Shown here in pieces: positions 1-6,557 of a stretch of 11,818 nt of DNA. The stretch's first letter is position 1; every line of letters begins with the position of its first letter. The stretch covers positions 1 to 11,818 of the forward strand of contig JABFRY010000552.1 in assembly GCA_013140955.1 (NCBI GenBank), written 5' to 3'. Both the position numbers and the translations under genes were made by a program. The notes beneath the pieces were generated by a model. That model was not told the origin of the DNA. It did not search any database and saw nothing but the letters and a program-made list of their open reading frames with translations. The stretch comes from Acidobacteriota bacterium (GTDB taxonomy: Bacteria; Acidobacteriota; Vicinamibacteria; Vicinamibacterales; UBA2999).

Positions 1-509
1 AGGCCTACTGGGAACAGCTCGGCAACTCACCGGAGATGGTGGTCATGTTCCTGCCCGGAGAGACCCTCTTCTCCGCGGCGCTGCAGAACGACCTCACCCT
101 GGTCGAACACGGCCTGCAGCAGCGCGATGAGCGTGATGGGGCTGGCCAGGACCACGCGCTGCTGACGACGGTGGCCCACTCGTGGCGGCAGGAGGCCCTC
201 ACGGACAACTACCGCGAGGTGTCACGCCTCGGCAAGGAGCTGTACGACCGGCTGGTCGTCTTCGTCGACCGCTTCGACGAGATCCGCCGGCGGCTCGACG
301 GAACCGTGCAGGCCTACAACCTGGCCGCCGGCTCCTTCGAGTCGCGGGTCCTGGTGAGCGCCCGGCGGCTGAAGGAACTGGAGATCACGACCGCCGCCGA
401 TCTCCCCGCCGCCGAGCCGATCGATACGGTGCCCCGGGTCCTCAGGCAGGCGGGGCTGATGGGCGTGCCCGAGGACGCCGTCGCCCCGGACGAACCCGAG
501 GAAGACTGA
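1..509 (+). CDS. rmuC: RmuC family protein, C-terminal part (5' end outside window); contains an inverted segment
   Basis: The reading frame is open from base 3 to the TGA at 507-509, giving 168 residues, roughly the last third of a protein whose family is usually about 400-500 residues. RmuC proteins are predicted nuclease-fold proteins that limit recombination between inverted repeats; the exact activity is not settled. Visible family signatures are AYWEQL near the left edge, PEMVVMFLPGE, FSAALQ, then VAHSWRQEAL, LGKELYDRL, and the closing AAGSFESRVLVSARRLKEL and PRVLRQ. The putative catalytic part lies mostly upstream of the window. The oddity is 117-164: the protein there reads QQRDERDGAGQDHALL, whereas the family has a hydrophobic RV(I/V)LA(S/T)P.TLIALL motif, which is what the opposite strand encodes in frame. 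In the orientation shown the protein is probably non-functional or altered. Family assignment is firm; functional state is inference. Confidence 0.92.
   Translation, partial: AYWEQLGNSPEMVVMFLPGETLFSAALQNDLTLVEHGLQQRDERDGAGQDHALLTTVAHSWRQEALTDNYREVSRLGKELYDRLVVFVDRFDEIRRRLDGTVQAYNLAAGSFESRVLVSARRLKELEITTAADLPAAEPIDTVPRVLRQAGLMGVPEDAVAPDEPEED
117..164. repeat. Inverted segment bounded by a perfect 10-bp inverted repeat inside rmuC
   Basis: Left arm CAGCAGCGCG (117-126) and right arm CGCGCTGCTG (155-164) are exact reverse complements around a 28-nt centre (127-154). Inverting the block leaves the arms unchanged and keeps the frame, because it begins on a codon boundary and is 48 nt long. The flipped centre encodes VVLASPITLI between identical QQR and ALL ends, matching the conserved RmuC core. 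The orientation present encodes DERDGAGQDH. Neither orientation introduces a stop. The repeat and the translations are read directly from the sequence; whether the inversion is biological is not known. Confidence 0.93.
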
Positions 510-531
510 GCGATTGCTTGGGAGGGTCGAG

Positions 532-537
532 TAAAAT
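532..537 (+). promoter_or_regulatory. Possible -10 box (TAAAAT) just ahead of glnS
   Basis: TAAAAT ends 9 nt before the glnS ATG at 547 in otherwise GC-rich DNA. No convincing -35 box is present 16-18 nt upstream. Transcription from here would give a nearly or wholly leaderless mRNA. A purine run GGGAGGG at 520-526 is too far (about 20 nt) from the ATG to be a standard ribosome binding site. glnS may also be read through from rmuC, which ends 37 nt upstream. Confidence 0.35.
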
Positions 538-546
538 CGGACATCC

Positions 547-2247
547 ATGTCGTCGATAGACTCCGACCCTGGCGTGACGCCAGCCGCCCCGCCTTCTGAT
601 TTCATCCGCGAGATCGTCCGCGGCGACCAGGAGGCCGGCCGGCACGGGGGCCGGGTGCACACCCGCTTTCCGCCGGAGCCGAACGGGTACCTCCACATCG
701 GCCACGCCAAGTCGATCTGCCTCAACTTCGGTGTGGCGGCGGATTTCGGCGGCTGGTGCAACCTGCGCCTCGACGATACGAACCCCACGAAGGAAGACGT
801 GGAGTACGTGGAGGCCATCATGGCCGACGTCCGGTGGCTCGGGTTCGACTGGCACGAGCGGATGTACTTCGCCTCGGACTACTTCGAGCGCCTGTACGAG
901 TACGCCGAGCTGCTGGTGCGCGAGGGCAAGGCCTACGTGGACAGCCTCTCCGCCGACGAGATCCGGGCACACCGCGGGACGCTCACCGAGCCGGGGCGCC
1001 CCAGTCCGTACCGGGACCGGCCCGTGGAGGAAAGCCTCGACCTGTTCCGGCGCATGCGGGCCGGCGAGTTCCCCGACGGCACGCACGTGCTTCGCGCAAA
1101 GATCGACATGGCGTCGCCCAACATCAACATGCGCGACCCGACGCTGTACCGGATACGCCACGCCCACCACCACCGGACGGGCACCGCCTGGTGCATCTAC
1201 CCGACCTACGACTACGCGCACCCGATTTCCGACGCGCTCGAGGGCATCACGCACTCGATCTGCACGCTCGAGTTCGAGGATCACCGCCCGCTCTACGACT
1301 GGGTGATCGCCAGCACACGGCCGCCCGCCACGCCGCAGCAGATCGAGTTCGCCAGGCTCAATCTCAACTACACGGTGATGAGCAAGCGGAAGCTCCTGGC
1401 CCTGGTGGAGCAGCGCCTGGTGCACGGCTGGGACGACCCGCGCATGCCGACGATCGCCGGCCTCAGGCGGCGTGGCTTCACGCCCGAGTCGATCCGCGAC
1501 TTCTGCCTGCGGATCGGCGTGGCCAAGAAGGAGAACGTCGTCGACATCGCCCTGCTCGAGCACACGCTCCGCGAGGACCTCAATCGCCGCGCGCCGCGCG
1601 CCATGGCGGTGCTGCGTCCGCTCAAGGTGGTGATCGAGAACTACCCCGAGGGGCGGGTGGAAACGGTGATGGCGGTGAACAACCCCGAAGACCCGGGCGC
1701 GGGCACCCGCGAGGTGCCCTTCTCGCGGGAGCTGTACATCGAGCAGGACGACTTCATGGAGGAGCCCGCGAAGAAATTCTTCCGCCTGTCGCCAGGCGCC
1801 GAGGTGCGACTCCGCTACGCGTACGTGATCACGTGCACCGGGGTCGTGAAGAACGAGGCGGGCACGATCACGGAGCTGCAGTGCACCTACGATCCGGAGT
1901 CGCTCTCGGGCGAGACGGCCGCCCGGCGCGTGAAGGGGACGCTGCACTGGGTGTCGGCCGCGCACGCGGTTGCGGCGGAGGTCCGCCTGTACGATCGTCT
2001 CTTCCTGTCGGAGGATCCGGAGGCGGGCGGGCGGGATCCCTTGTCCGACCTCAACCCGGCCTCGCTCGTGCGCCTGCCGGAGAGCCGGCTCGAACCCTCG
2101 CTGGCCGGGGTCGCGGCGGGGACGCACTATCAGTTCGAGCGGCAGGGCTACTTCTGCGCGGACCCCGACACACGCGCGGGCGCGCCGGTGTTCAACAGGG
2201 CCGTGACCCTGAAGGACGCCTGGGCCCGACTCTCGAAGCGCGGCTGA
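547..2247 (+). CDS. glnS: Glutaminyl-tRNA synthetase
   Basis: Class I aminoacyl-tRNA synthetase that charges tRNA-Gln with glutamine in the cytoplasm. It has 566 residues, close to the roughly 550 of E. coli GlnRS. The ATP-binding HIGH signature sits in PPEPNGYLHIGHAKS (about 42-56), followed by the family segment LRLDDTNP (73-80) and FEDHRPLYDW (243-252), which is typical of GlnRS. The second signature, VMSKRKL, is at 277-283 (KMSKS equivalent). The C-terminal half carries the two-barrel anticodon-binding region, with FMEEP (403-407) and the TLHWV segment (465-469). The start was chosen because the family-conserved region begins about 17 residues in and no good upstream alternative exists. 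glnS follows rmuC by 37 nt on the same strand and converges with malQ. Bacterial GlnRS is thought to have been acquired from eukaryotes in several lineages, so it is patchily distributed. Nothing looks broken. Confidence 0.97.
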   Translation: MSSIDSDPGVTPAAPPSDFIREIVRGDQEAGRHGGRVHTRFPPEPNGYLHIGHAKSICLNFGVAADFGGWCNLRLDDTNPTKEDVEYVEAIMADVRWLGFDWHERMYFASDYFERLYEYAELLVREGKAYVDSLSADEIRAHRGTLTEPGRPSPYRDRPVEESLDLFRRMRAGEFPDGTHVLRAKIDMASPNINMRDPTLYRIRHAHHHRTGTAWCIYPTYDYAHPISDALEGITHSICTLEFEDHRPLYDWVIASTRPPATPQQIEFARLNLNYTVMSKRKLLALVEQRLVHGWDDPRMPTIAGLRRRGFTPESIRDFCLRIGVAKKENVVDIALLEHTLREDLNRRAPRAMAVLRPLKVVIENYPEGRVETVMAVNNPEDPGAGTREVPFSRELYIEQDDFMEEPAKKFFRLSPGAEVRLRYAYVITCTGVVKNEAGTITELQCTYDPESLSGETAARRVKGTLHWVSAAHAVAAEVRLYDRLFLSEDPEAGGRDPLSDLNPASLVRLPESRLEPSLAGVAAGTHYQFERQGYFCADPDTRAGAPVFNRAVTLKDAWARLSKRG

Positions 2248-2285
2248 GGCCACGCCGGGGCCGCACGCGTCCCCGCGTCCCCGCT

Positions 2286-2312
2286 GCCCGTTCGGTTACT
2301 GGTCGAACGGGC
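2286..2312. terminator. Hairpin between convergent glnS and malQ, overlapping the malQ stop codon
   Basis: GCCCGTTCG (2286-2294) pairs with CGAACGGGC (2304-2312) as a 9-bp stem around a 9-nt loop that contains the malQ stop codon (TAA on the minus strand, 2296-2298). There is no T-tract on either side, so it is not a canonical intrinsic terminator. It may still mark the 3' ends of the two converging transcripts or protect them. The structure is seen; the function is inferred. Confidence 0.4.
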
Positions 2313-3933
2313 GGTCCGGCCAGCGGCTGTGCTGGACCGACCACTCGCGCGCACGCGCTGCCACGGCCAGTGGCACGGGCTCGGCCTCGAGACGCTCCAC
2401 GGCCCACGGCAGGCGCCACGTCCAGTTCCCGGGACCGACGGTCGCCGGCCGGTTGATCCGGTCCGCCCAGCCGAACACGTCCCCTATCGGCAGCAGGACG
2501 AGTCCCGCCCCAGACGCGATCAGCGTGTCGAGCACGCCCTCGCGCAACCAGGCCGGCATGCCCGGCGTGGCCAGGGCCTCGTCATGGCCGCCTGGCGGAA
2601 GGCGTGCCGCCAGCGATGGAATCGCCAGGACGGCCGCACGCTCGGCCGCATCCGCACCCTCCCACCACACCACCAGGGGCTCGGTGTCGTGCGTGCCGGT
2701 GGTCGCCACCGAGGCGACGGGATAGTCTGCCGGGTCCCGGAAGGGGGCGCCCTCGGCGTGCCATTCCCGCTCCCATCGCAGGACACGATAGCCGGGGACG
2801 CCCAGGCGGGCGAGCGAGGCGCGGATGAAGTCGGGCACCGTGCCCAGGTCCTCCGCGATGATCTCGCTGCCCGAGTCGCGGAACACCTGCAGCACGCGCT
2901 CGCCCAGGGCCAGCTGTTCGGGCTCGGAGGCCGGCACGAAGCCACGGGTATCGTCGGCATGCAGGCGGTGGAAGGTGCGATAGAAGCCCACGAGGTGATC
3001 CACGCGGAACCCGTCGAAGAGCGTGGCGTACCGCCGCCCGCGCTCCCGCAACCAGTCGAAGTCACGGTCGCGCAGCACGTCCCACCGGTAGACCGGCAGT
3101 CCCCAGTCCTGGCCGTCGGCCGCGAACGCGTCGGGTGGCGCCCCGGCCGACGCGTCCAGCCGGAACTCGTCCTGATGGGCCCACACATCGGCGCTGTCGC
3201 CGCTCACCATGAACGGCAGATCGCCGAAGATCGCCAGGGGTGCGATCTCCCGCCGCGCGTGTGCCCACTGCTCGTCGGCGGTCCACTGCAGATAGTGGCG
3301 GTAGTGGATCTCGTCGCCAAGCGCCTCGCGCGCCTCGTCGAGCGCGGCGCGATCGCGCTCGCGGACGGGCGTCGGCCAGTCGGTCCAGCCCCGGTCCGGG
3401 TACCGCGCCTGCAGCGCCCGGAACACGGCGTAGTCATCGAGCCACCAGCGCTCCCGCGCGACGTAGGCGTGAAAGCGGGCGGCCCGCTCGGTCCCCGCCG
3501 ACAGTTCGTCCCGCCCGAACCGCCGCCAGCAGCGCCTGAGCACGCCGTCCTTCAGGCGCCTGACGCCGGCGTAGTCCACGCGGGCCGACGCCCGCACGGC
3601 ACAGAGCTGCTCGCGCTCATCGGCCGGCAGGCCGCCTTCGCCGCCAAGTGCCTGGAAGTCGTCGAGGCGTGCCAGCCCGATGTACTGCGGATCGATCGCC
3701 ATGGCCGTCAGGGCCGAGTAAGGAGACGACTCGCGTGGCGGCACCTCGTTGACCGGCAGCAGCTGCAGCACGCGGACACCGGCCAGGCGGAGCCAGCGCG
3801 CCAGCGGCACCAGGTCCGGAATCTCCCCGATGCCCCAGCTGGAGGCTGAGGGAATCGCGGAGAGCGGAACCAGCACGCCCGTGCGGCGCTGAGGGCTGGT
3901 CACGAAACGGCCCGACGGTGATGGCATGCGCAC
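2296..3933 (-). CDS. malQ: 4-alpha-glucanotransferase (amylomaltase, GH77)
   Basis: This enzyme transfers 4-alpha-glucan segments between maltodextrins, for glycogen or maltodextrin turnover in the cytoplasm. The 545 residues are normal for GH77. The catalytic triad is visible: nucleophile Asp312 in GFRVDHLVGFYR, acid/base Glu361 in IIAEDLGTVPDF, and Asp416 in TGTHDTEPLVVWWE. Family segments include RESSPYSALTAMAIDPQYI (68-86), IFGDLPFMVSGDSADVW (235-251) and the C-terminal GNWTWRLPW (502-510). The start is GTG at 3933 or ATG at 3927; neither has a clear Shine-Dalgarno. The GTG lies 4 nt after the stop of the upstream aminotransferase gene, so translational coupling in an operon is likely. 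It is the last gene of the three-gene minus-strand operon. No glycogen synthase, phosphorylase or debranching gene is visible nearby. Confidence 0.96.
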   Translation of the reverse strand: MRMPSPSGRFVTSPQRRTGVLVPLSAIPSASSWGIGEIPDLVPLARWLRLAGVRVLQLLPVNEVPPRESSPYSALTAMAIDPQYIGLARLDDFQALGGEGGLPADEREQLCAVRASARVDYAGVRRLKDGVLRRCWRRFGRDELSAGTERAARFHAYVARERWWLDDYAVFRALQARYPDRGWTDWPTPVRERDRAALDEAREALGDEIHYRHYLQWTADEQWAHARREIAPLAIFGDLPFMVSGDSADVWAHQDEFRLDASAGAPPDAFAADGQDWGLPVYRWDVLRDRDFDWLRERGRRYATLFDGFRVDHLVGFYRTFHRLHADDTRGFVPASEPEQLALGERVLQVFRDSGSEIIAEDLGTVPDFIRASLARLGVPGYRVLRWEREWHAEGAPFRDPADYPVASVATTGTHDTEPLVVWWEGADAAERAAVLAIPSLAARLPPGGHDEALATPGMPAWLREGVLDTLIASGAGLVLLPIGDVFGWADRINRPATVGPGNWTWRLPWAVERLEAEPVPLAVAARAREWSVQHSRWPDRPFDQ

Positions 3934-3937
3934 GACG

Positions 3938-5101
3938 TCACGCGGACGCCACCTCGAGAAGACGGCGCAGGCCGTCCTCGAATGCGGCGGACGGACCGAG
4001 GAGGCTCACCACGAGAAATGCCTCCCGGGGAAAGTCGAAGAAGTACCCCGGATGTACCAACGCGTGTGCCCGCTCGAGCAGGTCGAGCGTCAGCTCCTCT
4101 TCACCGCGCGTCGCCGGGACTCGTATCACCGCAGACCACCCTCCCTCGGCTCTCAGGATCTCACACGAGGGAAACGCGGCCACGAGCCGACGTGCCCGGA
4201 CGAGATTGTCGGCCGTCCGGGCGCGGATGGCCTCGCGGACGGCACCGCCCTCCTCCAGCAGCCGGTGAACCGCGACCTGCACGGGCGTGGACACGGACAG
4301 GAAGCTGTCGGCGATGAATTCGAGGCCTTCTATCGCCGCGCGGACGGCGGCCGGGGGCCCACCGACGATGATCCAGCCGCACTTCACCTGCGGAAGGCCG
4401 ACGGTCTTCGACAGTCCGCCAAGGGTGAAGGTGAGTACCTCGTCCGCACCCGCCGCGATGTCGGTGAGCGGCGCAACGGCATCGAGCGGGTAGTCGGCGA
4501 AGACCTCGTCCACGATCAGCGCACCCCGGGACGCCAGGCACGCCGCCCGCAGGACGTCGAGGTCGGTACGGGAGAGAAACGATCCGGTGGGGTTGTTCGG
4601 CGCCACGGCCAGCACGGCGCGCACGCGGTCGCCGGGCCGCGCCAGCCGATCCGGATCCACCTCCCAGCGGCCGTGGTACTGCAGGTCGTAGGGTTCGAGC
4701 CGCACACCCTCGAGCCTCGTGAGATGCTCGAACAGCGGATAGCTGGGGCGCGGTCCGAGGACGGCGTCGCCAGGATTGCAGAGGAGCTTGAAGAGGTAGC
4801 TGTACGCCTCGCTCGTGCTCGCGGTCAGCACCACGTGGGCGGGGTCTACCGTGACCCCGCGCCGTGCCTGGTCGGCCGCGACGGCCGCCCTCGCATCGGG
4901 CAGGCCGAGCGGGAAGGGTTCGTAGGCGAGCGCCCGCGGATCGGACAGCCCCGAGAGGAAGCTCTCCGGGTAGGCGAGACCCGCGGTCGTTGGGTTCGAG
5001 CCGGTGAGGTCGATAACCGGCGTCCCGTGTGCGCGCACGCGCGCGACGGCACGGGTGAGCGCGTTTGCGCCCGACTGCGGCGGCAGTCTGCTGGAGAGCA
5101 T
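3938..5101 (-). CDS. PLP-dependent aminotransferase, class I/II (fold type I)
   Basis: A 387-residue protein of the aspartate-aminotransferase superfamily. Visible landmarks are DLTGSNPTTAG (31-41), substrate-site style PSYPLFEHL (119-127), APNNPTG (167-173; Asn170 expected near the PLP ring), IVDEVFADY (196-204; Asp198 expected to contact the pyridine nitrogen), and the Schiff-base lysine Lys232 in GGLSKTVGLPQVKCGW. Two expected arginines look replaced: the phosphate-side Arg of the usual GLPG.R.GY motif is Lys240, and the C-terminal R.S motif that binds the substrate alpha-carboxylate reads FLVVSLL (362-368). Substrate therefore cannot be assigned. The start ATG at 5101 gives the family N-terminus; a longer open frame upstream is only a shadow of the neighbouring gene. 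It sits 29 nt after the nuclease gene and 4 nt before malQ, as the middle gene of the operon. Confidence 0.92.
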   Translation of the reverse strand: MLSSRLPPQSGANALTRAVARVRAHGTPVIDLTGSNPTTAGLAYPESFLSGLSDPRALAYEPFPLGLPDARAAVAADQARRGVTVDPAHVVLTASTSEAYSYLFKLLCNPGDAVLGPRPSYPLFEHLTRLEGVRLEPYDLQYHGRWEVDPDRLARPGDRVRAVLAVAPNNPTGSFLSRTDLDVLRAACLASRGALIVDEVFADYPLDAVAPLTDIAAGADEVLTFTLGGLSKTVGLPQVKCGWIIVGGPPAAVRAAIEGLEFIADSFLSVSTPVQVAVHRLLEEGGAVREAIRARTADNLVRARRLVAAFPSCEILRAEGGWSAVIRVPATRGEEELTLDLLERAHALVHPGYFFDFPREAFLVVSLLGPSAAFEDGLRRLLEVASA

Positions 5102-5130
5102 GGCCCCGTCCTGCCCGGTCGCTGGTTGCG

Positions 5131-6507
5131 TCAGAGCTCGACGCGCTCGCCGTAGGCCGGGGTCGCCGTCTTCCACCCGAGTTCGGCCTCGATCGTCGCC
5201 CGCAGGGCGTCCATCGGCCCAGGCTCGCCGTGCACCAGGTAGACCTGCGACGGTGGCGCGGCAAACGTGCGCAGCCAGCGGAGGATCTCGCCCCGGTCCG
5301 CGTGGGCGGACATCGAGTTGAGCTTCGCGATCTTCGCGTGGACGGGGATCTGCCGTCCGTGAATCTTCACCTCGGACGCACCTTCGATGAGGGCGCGACC
5401 GCGCGTGCCGGCCGCCTGGTATCCCACGAAGAGGACTGTGCTGCGGGGATCCGGCAGGGCGGCCTCCATGTGGTGCAGCACGCGCCCTCCGGTGGCCATG
5501 CCACTGGCCGAGATGATGATGGCGCGGCGCCGGCTCGCCGTGAGCGCCTTGGACTGCTCCGGCGAGGCCACGGTCTGGAAGCGCGCCGTGCAGAACGTGC
5601 AGACCTGCTTCTGCGCCGGGCGCATCTCGGGATCCAGCTCCGAGACCCGCGACGTGTAGTACCGGAGCGCTTCGGTGGCCATGGGACTGTCCACGTACAC
5701 GGGGAGCACGGGAATGCGCTTCTCCTGCTCCAGCCGGCGGACCCAGTAGAGCACCTCCTCGACGCGCCCGATCGCGAACGACGGGATGATGAGCTTTCCA
5801 CCCCTGGCGGCAGCGTCCCGGATGACCTCCGCCAGGGCTTCGCCGTCGTCCTCCGGCGCGTGATCGCGATCGCCGTAGGTGGACTCCACGAGCAGGACGT
5901 CGGCGCGAGGCGCCGGCGACGGGTCGGGAAGCACGGGCCGCGCGTAGCGCCCGAGGTCGCCTCCGAAGAGCACCGTCCGACCACTCGACGTGCGGACGAG
6001 CACGAAGGACGAGCCGAGCAGGTGCCCCGCGGGCAGGAACTCCACGGTGAGGCCCGGCGCCACCTCGATGGGACGGTTGTAGCCCATGGGCTGCAGCTGC
6101 GTCACGGCCCGCGCTGCATCGGTCTCGGTGTACAGCGGGAGGGCGGGGTGGTGCTTCGAGTAGCCGTGCCGGTTGGCCTGGCGGGCGTCCTCTTCCTGGA
6201 TGCGGCCGGCGTCGGGCAGGACCAGGCGGCACAGGTCCGCGGTGCCCGACGTGCAGAAGACCCGGCCCCGGTAGCCGTGCGCCACCAGACGGGGCAGGTA
6301 GCCCACATGATCGAGGTGTGCGTGTGTGAGGACGATGCTGTCGATGTCCTCGGCCCGGATCGGCAGGTCGTCCCAGTTGCGGAGGCGCCACTCCTTCTGC
6401 CCCTGGAAGAGCCCGCAGTCGATCAGGACGCGCACGCCTTCGTGCTCGAGGAGGTACTTGGACCCGGTGACCGTCCGGGCCGCGCCGAGAAACGTCAGCT
6501 GCGTCAC
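5131..6507 (-). CDS. MBL-fold beta-CASP RNA-metabolising exonuclease/endonuclease (CPSF73/Ysh1-like)
   Basis: A zinc-dependent ribonuclease-type protein of 458 residues. Metal motifs, numbered from the GTG start, are HAHLDH (62-67), His162 in PAGHLLGS and Asp184 in FGGDLGR. The beta-CASP motifs follow: acidic motif A in LLVESTYGDRDH (about 205-216), His402 in KLNSMSAHADRGE (motif B, RMMBL domain) and His426 in YLVHGEPGPM (motif C). ISASGMATGGRVLHH is also typical. Family members process or degrade RNA, but this one's substrate is unknown. GTG at 6507 is preferred because the family usually begins a few residues before LTFLGAARTVTGS. The alternative TTG at 6519 would lie inside the putative -10 box TATTGT. 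It leads the minus-strand operon and is divergent from the peptidase gene. The protein is not DNA ligase-linked, nor a beta-lactamase. Confidence 0.93.
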   Translation of the reverse strand: MTQLTFLGAARTVTGSKYLLEHEGVRVLIDCGLFQGQKEWRLRNWDDLPIRAEDIDSIVLTHAHLDHVGYLPRLVAHGYRGRVFCTSGTADLCRLVLPDAGRIQEEDARQANRHGYSKHHPALPLYTETDAARAVTQLQPMGYNRPIEVAPGLTVEFLPAGHLLGSSFVLVRTSSGRTVLFGGDLGRYARPVLPDPSPAPRADVLLVESTYGDRDHAPEDDGEALAEVIRDAAARGGKLIIPSFAIGRVEEVLYWVRRLEQEKRIPVLPVYVDSPMATEALRYYTSRVSELDPEMRPAQKQVCTFCTARFQTVASPEQSKALTASRRRAIIISASGMATGGRVLHHMEAALPDPRSTVLFVGYQAAGTRGRALIEGASEVKIHGRQIPVHAKIAKLNSMSAHADRGEILRWLRTFAAPPSQVYLVHGEPGPMDALRATIEAELGWKTATPAYGERVEL

Positions 6508-6557
6508 GGGTGCTGACAATACCAGATGTCCTCGGGCGATCTGCTACTCTGTCGCGG
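6508..6557. promoter_or_regulatory. Compact divergent promoter region between the nuclease operon and the peptidase gene
   Basis: Only 50 nt separate the two start codons. On the minus strand TATTGT (6521-6516) lies 8 nt before the GTG at 6507. On the plus strand TACTCT (6545-6550) lies 7 nt before the ATG at 6558. Both match TANNNT and both would give leaderless or nearly leaderless transcripts. No convincing -35 box or Shine-Dalgarno is seen for either. The two polymerase footprints would overlap, so the two operons may compete. The short inverted repeat CAGAT/ATCTG (6523-6527, 6539-6543) between them could be incidental. Confidence 0.45.

Noticed and set aside
442..2253. Long open frame (603 codons) on the minus strand opposite glnS
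   Set aside because: It lies wholly antisense to a gene with all GlnRS motifs, and its His/Arg/Val-rich translation is typical of shadows in GC-rich DNA.
2329..3849. Plus-strand open frame of 506 codons opposite malQ
   Set aside because: malQ on the minus strand has the complete GH77 catalytic triad. The plus frame shows no domain and has low-complexity Arg/Pro/Gly composition.
3938..6391. Possible fusion of the aminotransferase to an 817-residue protein extending over the nuclease gene
   Set aside because: The frame happens to stay open upstream, but residues before the ATG at 5101 are an out-of-frame reading of the nuclease gene, and the family N-terminus begins at that ATG.
5065..6516. 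Plus-strand open frame of 483 codons opposite the MBL nuclease
   Set aside because: The minus-strand gene has all metal and beta-CASP motifs; the plus frame is its shadow.
6510..6557. Upstream ATG start for the dipeptidyl peptidase
   Set aside because: It would add 16 residues before a well-formed signal peptide and would overlap the likely promoter elements.
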